This document shows positions 8,533 through 16,349 of a DNA stretch of 64,000 nucleotides, in pieces. Each line of letters begins with the position of its first letter. The first letter of the stretch is position 1. Origin of the DNA: Chryseobacterium indologenes (lineage in GTDB: Bacteria > Bacteroidota > Bacteroidia > Flavobacteriales > Weeksellaceae); contig DJTE01000008.1 in assembly GCA_002439165.1 (NCBI GenBank), positions 1 through 64,000 of the forward strand, in the 5' to 3' direction. The position numbers and the translations under genes are program-made. A model generated the notes under the pieces. It was not told the origin of the DNA. It did not search any database and was given only the letters and a program-made list of their open reading frames with translations.

Positions 8533-9604
8533 TGTAATCATTACCGGAGGGGCCGGATTTATCGGATCTCATGTTGTAAGAGAATTTGTAAAAAACAATC
8601 CGGACATGACAATCATCAACCTTGATGCATTAACCTATGCCGGAAATCTGGAAAATCTGAAGGATATAGAAAACGAGCCCAATTATATCTTTGAAAAGGC
8701 CGACATTACAAAACCTGAAGAATTAAGAAGAGTATTTGAAAAATACAATCCTGATGCCGTAGTTCATTTAGCCGCCGAAAGTCATGTAGACAGAAGCATT
8801 ACAGATCCTATGGCTTTTATCAACACGAATGTGAACGGAACCGCCAATCTCCTGAATCTGTGTAAAGAATTCTGGACCCTGAATCCTGATCACACCCACG
8901 GAAGATTTCCGGATGAAAAAAGAAACAACCTGTTCTATCATGTTTCCACAGACGAAGTATACGGAAGTTTAGGAGAGACAGGGTTTTTCCTGGAAACCAC
9001 ACCATACGATCCGCAGTCTCCGTATTCAGCATCAAAAGCAGCTTCAGACCACCTGGTAAGAGCTTACGGAAATACCTACGGAATGCCGTTCATCGTTTCC
9101 AACTGCTCTAATAATTACGGGCCGAATCATTTCCCGGAAAAGCTGATTCCTCTTTGTATTTCCAATATCATCAATGAAAAACCCCTGCCTATTTACGGTG
9201 ACGGAAAATATACAAGAGACTGGCTTTTTGTGATTGATCACGCCAAAGCGATCCACCAGATCTTCAATGAAGCCAAAACTGGAGAAACGTACAACATCGG
9301 AGGATTCAACGAATGGCAGAACATCGATCTTGTAAAAGAATTAATCAGACAGATGGATGCCAAATTAGGAAAACCTGAAGGCTATTCTGAAAAACTCATC
9401 ACGTTTGTAAAAGACAGACCGGGACACGATAAGCGTTATGCTATCGACGCAGCGAAACTCAACAAAGATCTTGGATGGAAACCATCTGTAACCTTCGAAG
9501 AAGGACTGGGCAAAACCATCGACTGGTACCTTGAAAATAAAGAATGGCTTGAAAACGTAACCAGCGGTGATTACCAGAAGTATTACGAAAAACAATATAA
9601 CTAG
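8525..9604 (+). CDS. rfbB: dTDP-glucose 4,6-dehydratase
   Basis: Converts dTDP-glucose to dTDP-4-keto-6-deoxyglucose, the branch point for the amino-deoxysugar genes downstream. The 359 residues carry the NAD motif GGAGFIG (8-14), the family triad region STDEVYG with Thr142-Asp143-Glu144, and YSASK with Tyr167 and Lys171. Its start overlaps the preceding gene by 8 bp, which suggests translational coupling. Length and motifs are standard for RmlB/RfbB. Confidence 0.96.
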   Translation: MNNVIITGGAGFIGSHVVREFVKNNPDMTIINLDALTYAGNLENLKDIENEPNYIFEKADITKPEELRRVFEKYNPDAVVHLAAESHVDRSITDPMAFINTNVNGTANLLNLCKEFWTLNPDHTHGRFPDEKRNNLFYHVSTDEVYGSLGETGFFLETTPYDPQSPYSASKAASDHLVRAYGNTYGMPFIVSNCSNNYGPNHFPEKLIPLCISNIINEKPLPIYGDGKYTRDWLFVIDHAKAIHQIFNEAKTGETYNIGGFNEWQNIDLVKELIRQMDAKLGKPEGYSEKLITFVKDRPGHDKRYAIDAAKLNKDLGWKPSVTFEEGLGKTIDWYLENKEWLENVTSGDYQKYYEKQYN

Positions 9605-9688
9605 AATATAACAAAACACGCTCTGCTGTGCACATTCTGTCATTTTTTTGACCTTAACGGGCAGCGGGGACAACTTACAAAATAAAAG

Positions 9689-10552
9689 ATGAAAGGAATC
9701 ATATTAGCCGGAGGCTCCGGAACCAGACTTTACCCTCTTACGATTGCCGTAAGCAAGCAGCTGATGCCTGTTTATGATAAACCGATGATCTATTATCCGC
9801 TTTCCACCTTACTGTTGGCAGGAATCAAGGATATCCTGATCATTACAACCCCTCACGATCAGCCGGGTTTCATTAAATTATTAGGAGACGGATCCCAGAT
9901 CGGATGCAATATAGAATATGTGGTACAGCCAAGCCCGGACGGACTTGCCCAGGCCTTTATTTTAGGAGAACAGTTTATCGGGAATGATTCTGCCGCACTG
10001 GTATTGGGAGACAATATATTTTACGGCTCAGAAATGGGAACACTCCTGAAGAACAAAACCAATCCGGACGGAGGGGTGGTCTTTGCCTATCACGTTTCAG
10101 ATCCGGAAAGATACGGAGTGGTAGAATTTGATGCTGATTTAAAAGCCGTTTCTATTGAGGAAAAACCTTTACAGCCCAAATCAAACTATGCCGTTCCCGG
10201 ACTTTATTTCTACGATAACGAAGTGGTGGAGATCGCCAAAAACATCCGGCCTTCCGCAAGAGGAGAACTGGAAATTACCGACGTGAATAACGTTTACCTA
10301 AGCAAAGGAAAACTTGAAGTAGGGGTACTTGACAGGGGAACTGCCTGGCTGGATACCGGAACTTTCGACTCTCTTCATGATGCTTCAGAATTCGTAAGTG
10401 TTATTGAAAAAAGACAGGGCTTCAAAATCGGATGCATAGAGGAAATCGCCTTCAGAAATAAATTCATCAACGAAGAGAAACTTCTTGAAACGGCAACAAA
10501 ATATGGTAAAAGCGGCTACGGTGAATACCTGAAGCAACTGATCAAAAAATAG
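9689..10552 (+). CDS. rfbA: Glucose-1-phosphate thymidylyltransferase
   Basis: Makes dTDP-glucose from glucose-1-phosphate and dTTP. The 287 residues start with the nucleotidyltransferase signature GGSGTRLYPLT (8-18) and include the conserved KPMIYYPLS segment; length is normal for RmlA. It is 84 bp after rfbB and closes the first operon, being followed by a strong hairpin terminator. No rfbC or rfbD is present, so the product feeds amino-deoxysugars here and not dTDP-L-rhamnose, unless those genes lie elsewhere. Confidence 0.96.
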   Translation: MKGIILAGGSGTRLYPLTIAVSKQLMPVYDKPMIYYPLSTLLLAGIKDILIITTPHDQPGFIKLLGDGSQIGCNIEYVVQPSPDGLAQAFILGEQFIGNDSAALVLGDNIFYGSEMGTLLKNKTNPDGGVVFAYHVSDPERYGVVEFDADLKAVSIEEKPLQPKSNYAVPGLYFYDNEVVEIAKNIRPSARGELEITDVNNVYLSKGKLEVGVLDRGTAWLDTGTFDSLHDASEFVSVIEKRQGFKIGCIEEIAFRNKFINEEKLLETATKYGKSGYGEYLKQLIKK

Positions 10553-10575
10553 ATGTACAATCTTACATAATTTAC

Positions 10576-10607
10576 AAACTATTGGTCTTATGGCCAATAG
10601 TTTTTTA
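10576..10607 (+). terminator. Intrinsic terminator after rfbA
   Basis: A 12-bp stem (AAACTATTGG plus inner TC/GG pairs) closes a TTAT loop and runs into TTTTTT. It separates rfbA from the ketoisomerase operon. Its sequence is nearly the same as the terminator at 14083-14114. Confidence 0.85.
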
Positions 10608-10696
10608 ATGGATCATATCACCGTGCTCTTTATATTCTGATATATATTTTAATCACAGTAGAAATATCAGATTTTCTCTGATAGTAATTTTATAAT

Positions 10697-10704
10697 TAAC
10701 TTTG
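10697..10704 (+). promoter_or_regulatory. Promoter -7 element before the ketoisomerase operon
   Basis: TAACTTTG fits TAnnTTTG and lies 30 nt before the ATG at 10735. It lies just after the rfbA terminator. It also argues against the upstream TTG start at 10702, which would fall inside the promoter. Confidence 0.65.
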
Positions 10705-10734
10705 AGGAATTTAAAGAACTATTTAAATACATTA

Positions 10735-11151
10735 ATGGAGAACAATAAACCACAGATAATAACTTTCGATAAAATAGGATCGTCACAGCTGGGCTACATT
10801 ACCATCGCCGAAGCTCAGAAGAACATCCCTTTTGATATCCAGCGTGTATACTGGACCTACTTCACCCCTCATGATGTGACGCGTGGAGGACATGCCCATA
10901 AAGAACTTCAGCAGGTTATATTTGCTGTTTCCGGAATTATTACCTTTAATACGGAAGATAAGGAGGGGAATAAAGAAACATTTGTTCTGGATCATCCTAC
11001 CAAAGGGCTCTATATTCCAAAACTGGTATGGAGGGATATTCAGTTCTCCCATAATGCGGTATTGCTGTGCCTTGCCTCAGAAATCTATGACGAAGAAGAT
11101 TATTTCAGAGATTATGAAAGCTTCAGGGAAACAGTCAGTAAAAACCTATAA
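10735..11151 (+). CDS. dTDP-4-keto-6-deoxyglucose 3,4-ketoisomerase (FdtA/QdtA family)
   Basis: Cupin enzyme that moves the keto group of dTDP-4-keto-6-deoxyglucose from C4 to C3, the step leading to 3-amino-3,6-dideoxyhexoses. The 138-residue product contains the WxcM/FdtA-type cupin core with RGGHAHKELQQ and a second strand set around KGLYIPKLVWRDIQF. The start at ATG 10735 is preferred over TTG 10702 because a -7 promoter element lies at 10697-10704. With the aminotransferase five genes on, this predicts dTDP-Fuc3N or dTDP-Qui3N. The two outcomes cannot be told apart by eye. Confidence 0.85.
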   Translation: MENNKPQIITFDKIGSSQLGYITIAEAQKNIPFDIQRVYWTYFTPHDVTRGGHAHKELQQVIFAVSGIITFNTEDKEGNKETFVLDHPTKGLYIPKLVWRDIQFSHNAVLLCLASEIYDEEDYFRDYESFRETVSKNL

Positions 11152-11163
11152 AAATTCATCAAA

Positions 11164-11691
11164 ATGATCATTGAATATAAAGGAATTAAACTGAGACCGG
11201 TGGATACAGACGATGCCGAATTTATCGTTTTCATTAGGAACAATGAAAAAAAATCGAGGTTCATTTCAAAAACGTCCCCGGATGTGGATGCCCAAAAACA
11301 GTGGATTTCAAACTATAAAGTGCGTGAGCAGGAACATAAAGAATATTATTTTATAGCCTATGACGAAAACAACGAAGATTTCGCAACATACAGGGTCTAC
11401 AAAATAGAATCCGGGCTGCCGGAAATCGGAAGCTGGGTCTCAAAACCTGATTACGCCAACATCAAAAACTCCATAAAAGTAGACATGGCTGTAAAAGACT
11501 ATGTCCTGAATGAACTGAAATTCGATACGATCCAGTTCGAAGTGAGAAAACAGAATACCTCCGTCAACAGCTATCACAGACTTTTCAAACCTGAGCTGGT
11601 AAAAACCGATGAGGAAAACAATTATTATCTCCTGAACAGAGAAACTTTTAATTCCGTACTTCCGGATATCCTTAAAAAATTTAAAATTTAA
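11164..11691 (+). CDS. GNAT-family N-acyltransferase
   Basis: The 175 residues begin with the GNAT N-terminal pattern (KLRPVDTDDAEFIVFIRNN) and continue through a family-like fold with KVDMAVKDYVLNELKFDTIQFEV and QNTSVNSYHRLF near the C-terminus, as in PseH- and WecD-like sugar acyltransferases. It follows the ketoisomerase by 12 bp and precedes an ACP gene by 4 bp. In the known Fuc3N and Qui3N routes the amine is acetylated by a hexapeptide-repeat enzyme (FdtC/QdtC); here a GNAT protein occupies that place next to an ACP. I infer that it acylates the 3-amino group, perhaps from an acyl-ACP and not acetyl-CoA. Confidence 0.7.
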   Translation: MIIEYKGIKLRPVDTDDAEFIVFIRNNEKKSRFISKTSPDVDAQKQWISNYKVREQEHKEYYFIAYDENNEDFATYRVYKIESGLPEIGSWVSKPDYANIKNSIKVDMAVKDYVLNELKFDTIQFEVRKQNTSVNSYHRLFKPELVKTDEENNYYLLNRETFNSVLPDILKKFKI

Positions 11692-11695
11692 ACAT

Positions 11696-11926
11696 ATGTC
11701 AATTAACGAATTCATTGAAAAATTTCAGTCTCAGCTGGAAAATACAGACGTAACGGTAGCCCCTGAAACAGAATACAGTAAAGAAAGCTACTGGGATTCC
11801 CTTACGGCAATGGTCATCAAAGTAATGATTGAGGACGAATACGGTGTTGATATGGAGCCTGAGCAGATCACCGCTTTAAGTAATATAAATGCTCTGTATT
11901 CATTTGTTTCTGAGAAAAAACAATAA
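11696..11926 (+). CDS. Acyl carrier protein
   Basis: The 76-residue acidic protein has the phosphopantetheine attachment site as YWDSLTAMVI, with Ser35 predicted to carry the prosthetic group, followed by the usual helix-III region. It is not the housekeeping AcpP, judging by its divergent sequence and its place between a GNAT acyltransferase (4 bp before) and KAS III (10 bp after). It should carry the growing or finished acyl group for a sugar modification. Two more ACPs lie at 40484-40720 and 47975-48208. Confidence 0.9.
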   Translation: MSINEFIEKFQSQLENTDVTVAPETEYSKESYWDSLTAMVIKVMIEDEYGVDMEPEQITALSNINALYSFVSEKKQ

Positions 11927-11936
11927 ATACTGAACA

Positions 11937-12905
11937 ATGGCCTTTATCAAACATATTTCAACATACATCCCCGGGACGGTGATTTCCAATGAAGAAATTT
12001 CAGCCAAATTTCCGGATTGGGAAAGCGATAAGATCCTTGAAAAAATAGGAATCAGGAACAGGAATATTACCGGTGAGGACGAATATACTTCCGACATCGC
12101 GGTGAAAGCCCTCAACAGACTGGTTGAAGAATACAGCATTGATAAATCTGAAATCGATTATCTTATCGTCTGTACCCAAAGCCCCGACTACTTCCTGCCT
12201 GCCACCGCCTGCCTTGTTCAGTCCCAGGCCGGCCTGAATACAAGCTGCGGAGCTATTGACATCAACCAGGGGTGCTCGGGATATATTTACGGATTATCTC
12301 TGGCCAACGCACTTGTTGAGGCTAAAATGATGAAAAATGTGGTTTTAATAACGGCAGAAACCTATTCTAAACACATTCATGAGGATGACAAAGGAAATAT
12401 CAGCCTTTTCGGTGACGCCGCCACTGCAACCCTGATCTCCGGAGACGGAGATTTTGAAATTCTGAAATTCTCAGTAGGAACCGATGGTGAAGGTGCCAAA
12501 AACCTCATCGTAAAAAACGGCGCTGTAAGAAATAAGAACACCAACGATAAAGAAGATAAAGACAATTATCTTCATATGAACGGTCCGAAAATTTTCGATT
12601 TCACGTCAAAAGCCATTCCGGGTCTTGTGAAAGAAAACCTGGAAAAGAACGGATTTGAAAAAAACGACATTGATACTTTTATCTTCCACCAGGCCAATAC
12701 ATTCATGCTTGATTTCCTCAGAAAAAGAATCAATATTCCCCAGGAAAATTTCGTGATCGATATGCTGGACTACGGAAATACCGTATCATCAACAATCCCT
12801 ATTGCCTTTAAAAACTCAATCGCTTCCAGAGATTTAAAAAACATCATGCTGGTAGGTTTTGGAGTAGGCTACTCATGGGGAGCCGTGTGTTTAAGAAAAA
12901 AATAA
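11937..12905 (+). CDS. 3-oxoacyl-ACP synthase III (FabH-like)
   Basis: Thiolase-fold condensing enzyme. The 322 residues keep the KAS III triad: Cys113 in DINQGCSG, His251 in FHQAN and Asn281 in YGNTVSS, with GVGYSWGA near the C-terminus. The triad predicts decarboxylative condensation of a starter acyl-CoA with malonyl-ACP. Its neighbours are a dedicated ACP and sugar-modifying enzymes, so a role in making a special acyl substituent is more likely than general fatty acid synthesis. It is clearly paralogous to 48240-49214, with the same length and shared blocks throughout. Confidence 0.9.
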   Translation: MAFIKHISTYIPGTVISNEEISAKFPDWESDKILEKIGIRNRNITGEDEYTSDIAVKALNRLVEEYSIDKSEIDYLIVCTQSPDYFLPATACLVQSQAGLNTSCGAIDINQGCSGYIYGLSLANALVEAKMMKNVVLITAETYSKHIHEDDKGNISLFGDAATATLISGDGDFEILKFSVGTDGEGAKNLIVKNGAVRNKNTNDKEDKDNYLHMNGPKIFDFTSKAIPGLVKENLEKNGFEKNDIDTFIFHQANTFMLDFLRKRINIPQENFVIDMLDYGNTVSSTIPIAFKNSIASRDLKNIMLVGFGVGYSWGAVCLRKK

Positions 12906-12956
12906 TGGGCATAACTTCCCTTTCCAGGGGCGTTATCATTGAAAAAAAATAATACT

Positions 12957-14057
12957 ATGGTAAAATTTCTTGATCTTCAGAAGATCAATTTACGGTATCA
13001 GGAAGAAATAGAAAACAAACTGCTGGAAGTTTTCCGAAGCGGTTGGTATCTGCTTGGAGGCGAACTTAAAAACTTCGAAACCAATTTAGCCGGATATATC
13101 GGGGCAAAATATGCCGTAGGGGTAGCCAACGGACTGGATGCCCTCCGTCTTATCTTCCGCGGATATATTGAAATGGGCGTAATGAAGCCCGGTGACGAGG
13201 TTCTTGTTCCGGCCAATACCTATATCGCTTCCGTACTCGCTTTGTCAGACAACGGGCTGGTTCCTGTTTTTGTAGAGCCGGATGCAGGCACTTACAATAT
13301 CGATATTTCAAAGATCGAAGAAAAGATCACTCCCAAAACTAAAGCGATTCTTATCGTTCACCTTCAGGGAAGAATTGTTTTCTCCGAAGAACTTAAAAAT
13401 ATAGCTCAGAAATATGATCTGAAGATCGTAGAAGATAATGCACAGGCCATTGGAGCAGAATGGAAAGGCATTAAATCCGGAAATCTGGGTGATGCTTCAG
13501 GTTTCAGCTTCTACCCTGGTAAAAATTTAGGTGCTTTAGGAGATGCGGGAGCGGTAACCACCAATGATAAAGAACTGTATGAGGCTATCCGCGCATTGGC
13601 TAATTATGGTTCAAACGAGAAATACGTCAACATTTACAAAGGATTGAATTCAAGACTGGATGAAATTCAGGCAGCCGTTCTGGATGTTAAGCTGAAATAC
13701 ATCAGCCATGAAAATGACACCAGAAGAGAAGTCGCCAAAAGGTTCATCTCCGAAATCAACAACCCGAAGATCATACTTCCGGAAAATCCTGCCGACGAAA
13801 AAGAGCACGTATGGCATGTTTTCGTAATCAGAACCGAAAAAAGAGACGAGCTTCAGGCTCACCTCACGGAAAAAGGAATTCACACGATCATCCACTACCC
13901 TATTCCTCCACACAAGCAGGAAGCGTATAAAGAATACAATGATCTGTCCTTCCCCATTACCGAAAAAATGCACGAAGAAGTACTGAGCCTTCCGATTTCT
14001 TCAGTTTTGGAGGAAGAAGAGATTCAGGCCATCATTAAAGCAGTAAACGAGTTTTAA
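12957..14057 (+). CDS. DegT/DnrJ/EryC1/StrS sugar aminotransferase (FdtB-like)
   Basis: PLP enzyme expected to aminate the 3-keto sugar made by the ketoisomerase, giving dTDP-3-amino-3,6-dideoxyhexose. The 366 residues start MVKFLDLQKINLRYQEEI, typical of the FdtB/QdtB group, and have the PLP lysine in FSFYPGKNLGALGD (Lys189) and EDNAQAIGA. ATG 12957 is chosen over TTG 12939 because family members begin at this point. It ends the cassette and is followed by a hairpin terminator almost identical to the one before the cassette. Confidence 0.88.
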   Translation: MVKFLDLQKINLRYQEEIENKLLEVFRSGWYLLGGELKNFETNLAGYIGAKYAVGVANGLDALRLIFRGYIEMGVMKPGDEVLVPANTYIASVLALSDNGLVPVFVEPDAGTYNIDISKIEEKITPKTKAILIVHLQGRIVFSEELKNIAQKYDLKIVEDNAQAIGAEWKGIKSGNLGDASGFSFYPGKNLGALGDAGAVTTNDKELYEAIRALANYGSNEKYVNIYKGLNSRLDEIQAAVLDVKLKYISHENDTRREVAKRFISEINNPKIILPENPADEKEHVWHVFVIRTEKRDELQAHLTEKGIHTIIHYPIPPHKQEAYKEYNDLSFPITEKMHEEVLSLPISSVLEEEEIQAIIKAVNEF

Positions 14058-14082
14058 TACATCCGGCTTATTATAAAATATA

Positions 14083-14114
14083 AAAACTATTGGCTTTATA
14101 GCTAATAGTTTTTT
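14083..14114 (+). terminator. Intrinsic terminator after the aminotransferase
   Basis: A 13-bp stem starting AAAACTATTGGCT (one G-U pair) closes a TTAT loop and continues into TTTT. It ends the ketoisomerase-ACP-KAS III-aminotransferase operon. It matches the terminator at 10576-10607 in both stem arms and loop. Confidence 0.85.
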
Positions 14115-14210
14115 GCTCATAATAATGAATATTAATATATTAGTTGCTGTTTTCAGTTTATGTGAACAAATATTCACTTATTAAGAATAACGGGATAAAA
14201 TTAAATATTT

Positions 14211-14218
14211 TAAATTTG
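14211..14218 (+). promoter_or_regulatory. Promoter -7 element before the ABC exporter genes
   Basis: TAAATTTG fits TAnnTTTG and lies 15 nt before ATG 14234. It falls inside the longer possible reading frame that would start at TTG 14144, so it supports the shorter permease start. Confidence 0.6.
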
Positions 14219-14233
14219 CAAAAACTTACACAA

Positions 14234-15082
14234 ATGAATGAGCCACAACAGAAGTGGACAGATACAATTGAGGACAGCCATTCTCTATTTGACCTGAAGC
14301 TTAAAGAGGTCTGGAAGTATAAAGATCTGATCTATATGTTTGTAAAAAGAGACTTTGTTTCCAGTTTCAAGCAAACAATTTTAGGACCGATTTGGTTTTT
14401 TATTAATCCGATCTTAACGACGATCGTATATCTTGTCGTATTTGGCAGAATAGCAAAACTTCCGACTGACGGCGCCCCCCCTCTTTTATTTTATCTTGCC
14501 GGTGTTACCCTCTGGAATTATTTTTCAACCTCACTTTTAGCCACCTCCTATACATTTACAGGGAATGCGGGAATATTTGGAAAAGTATATTTTCCAAGAC
14601 TTGTTACCCCTCTTTCTATAGTTATCTCCAATCTTATGCGGTTTGGGGTACAATTTGTTTTATTTATTGTGGTCTGGGCCTATTATCTCAGTAAAGGGGA
14701 AGTTCAACCCAACATCTGGATTATCGCCACTCCTTTTCTGATACTTCTTATGGCTTTTTTCGCCTTAGGAGTAGGAATGATTTTTTCGTCACTTACAACA
14801 AAGTATAAGGACCTTAGTATGCTACTGGGATTTGGAGTTAGTTTATATATGTATTCTACACCGGTAATCTATCCTGTATCTTCATTGGAGGGCATTTTCA
14901 GAAAGCTGGCTTACTACAATCCCCTGACAGGAATTTTTGAATGCTTTAAATACGCATGGCTTGGTGTGGGAGATTTTTCTCCTGCAATGCTGGGAATCAG
15001 CTCTGTAATTATCATGATCCTTCTTATGATAGGAGTTGTTGTCTTCAATAAAGTTGAAAAAACTTTCATGGATACTGTATAA
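14234..15082 (+). CDS. ABC-2 type polysaccharide export permease (Wzm-like)
   Basis: Inner-membrane permease of the polysaccharide ABC exporter. The 282 residues have a cytoplasmic N-terminus (LKLKEVWKYKDLIYMFVKRDF), about six membrane helices and the conserved LGPIWFFINP segment, with YYNPLTGIFECFKY near the last helices. The start at 14234 is chosen because a promoter element lies at 14211-14218. The ATPase follows 29 bp later. Together they define export of a finished, lipid-linked glycan, so a Wzx/Wzy system is not needed. Confidence 0.9.
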   Translation: MNEPQQKWTDTIEDSHSLFDLKLKEVWKYKDLIYMFVKRDFVSSFKQTILGPIWFFINPILTTIVYLVVFGRIAKLPTDGAPPLLFYLAGVTLWNYFSTSLLATSYTFTGNAGIFGKVYFPRLVTPLSIVISNLMRFGVQFVLFIVVWAYYLSKGEVQPNIWIIATPFLILLMAFFALGVGMIFSSLTTKYKDLSMLLGFGVSLYMYSTPVIYPVSSLEGIFRKLAYYNPLTGIFECFKYAWLGVGDFSPAMLGISSVIIMILLMIGVVVFNKVEKTFMDTV

Positions 15083-15111
15083 CGGACATATTAATTCTAA
15101 ATCAATACAAT

Positions 15112-16347
15112 ATGCTGGCTTTAAAAGCAGAAAATATATCAAAACAATACCGACTGGGACAAGTGGGAACCGGTACCTTATCTCATGACCTGAACCGGTT
15201 TTGGCATAAAGTAAGAGGAAAAGAAGATCCTTATCTGAAAATTGGAGAAGCCAATGACCGTACCACAAAAGGGAATTCCGAATATGTGTGGTCACTGCGT
15301 GATATCAATTTCGAAATCGAACAGGGAAGTGCGGTAGGAATCATCGGCAGAAACGGTGCTGGAAAATCTACCCTGCTTAAAATCCTCAGTAAAGTAACCA
15401 AACCTACTACTGGAAAAATACGCACTAACGGAAGAATAGCCTCTTTACTGGAAGTAGGAACGGGATTTCATCCGGAAATGACAGGAAGGGAAAATGTTTA
15501 CCTCAATGGTGCTATTCTGGGAATGACCAGAAAAGAAATCACCAGAAAATTTGATGAAATTGTCGCTTTCTCAGGCGTTGAAAGATACATTGATACGCCG
15601 GTTAAAAGATATTCTTCAGGGATGTATGTCCGTCTTGCCTTTGCAGTGGCCGCGCACCTGGAGTCCGAAATCCTGATTGTGGATGAAGTACTGGCTGTGG
15701 GAGATGCTGACTTTCAGAAAAAATGTCTGGGAAAAATGGGAGATGTAACCAAAGGAGAAGGACGCACAATCCTGTTTGTAAGCCATAATATGGCTGCTGT
15801 AAAGCAACTGTGTAACTCCGGCATCCTTTTGAAGCATGGGCAGCTTGCCGATCAGGGAAGTATCAATAGTGTTATGGAAAACTATATTGTTAATGAACTT
15901 TCGCCGAATTCAGAGTTCCAGTACATTGAAGATTTAAGTAAAAAAGCCCAGATTCATAATGTCAAAATTTTCAATAACAAAAATGTTGAAACCACTGAAT
16001 TCAGCCATACCGATGACATCAATGTTAAAATAGATTATATCAACCGAAGCGTTACAAAAGGAGTCCGCGTTAATATCGCTATTCTTGACAAGTTTGAAAA
16101 CGTGATCTTCATTACCCGGAAAACATTTGACAACCTGCATGAGAACAGCTTATCAATACAGATTGAAGGCAACAAGCTCATTCCCAACACTTACATACTT
16201 TCCGTTGCATTAGATACCCCGGCGGTTGAACTTTATGATTATATAAAAGGAGGTATCCAAATCAATATTGTTGAAACAGGACATGAAAACTTTCTTACAG
16301 GAGATACAGATAACGGAATAATAAATCCTCCTGTAATATGGATGTAA
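15112..16347 (+). CDS. Polysaccharide ABC exporter ATPase with C-terminal binding domain (Wzt-like)
   Basis: ATPase partner of the permease. Walker A is GRNGAGKST (79-87), the signature is YSSGMYVRLAF (near 165), and Walker B is ILIVDEVLAVGD. The nucleotide-binding part ends near residue 255. The remaining roughly 150 residues form a beta-rich domain like the carbohydrate-binding C-terminus of Wzt in E. coli O8/O9a, which recognises a modified non-reducing end of the glycan before export. An acyl or other cap made by this locus could be that signal (inference). The next gene begins 2 bp after its stop. Confidence 0.9.
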   Translation: MLALKAENISKQYRLGQVGTGTLSHDLNRFWHKVRGKEDPYLKIGEANDRTTKGNSEYVWSLRDINFEIEQGSAVGIIGRNGAGKSTLLKILSKVTKPTTGKIRTNGRIASLLEVGTGFHPEMTGRENVYLNGAILGMTRKEITRKFDEIVAFSGVERYIDTPVKRYSSGMYVRLAFAVAAHLESEILIVDEVLAVGDADFQKKCLGKMGDVTKGEGRTILFVSHNMAAVKQLCNSGILLKHGQLADQGSINSVMENYIVNELSPNSEFQYIEDLSKKAQIHNVKIFNNKNVETTEFSHTDDINVKIDYINRSVTKGVRVNIAILDKFENVIFITRKTFDNLHENSLSIQIEGNKLIPNTYILSVALDTPAVELYDYIKGGIQINIVETGHENFLTGDTDNGIINPPVIWM

Positions 16348-16349
16348 GC

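Noticed and set aside
10702..10734. TTG start extending the ketoisomerase by 11 residues
   Set aside because: The -7 promoter element overlaps this start codon, and the family core needs no such extension.
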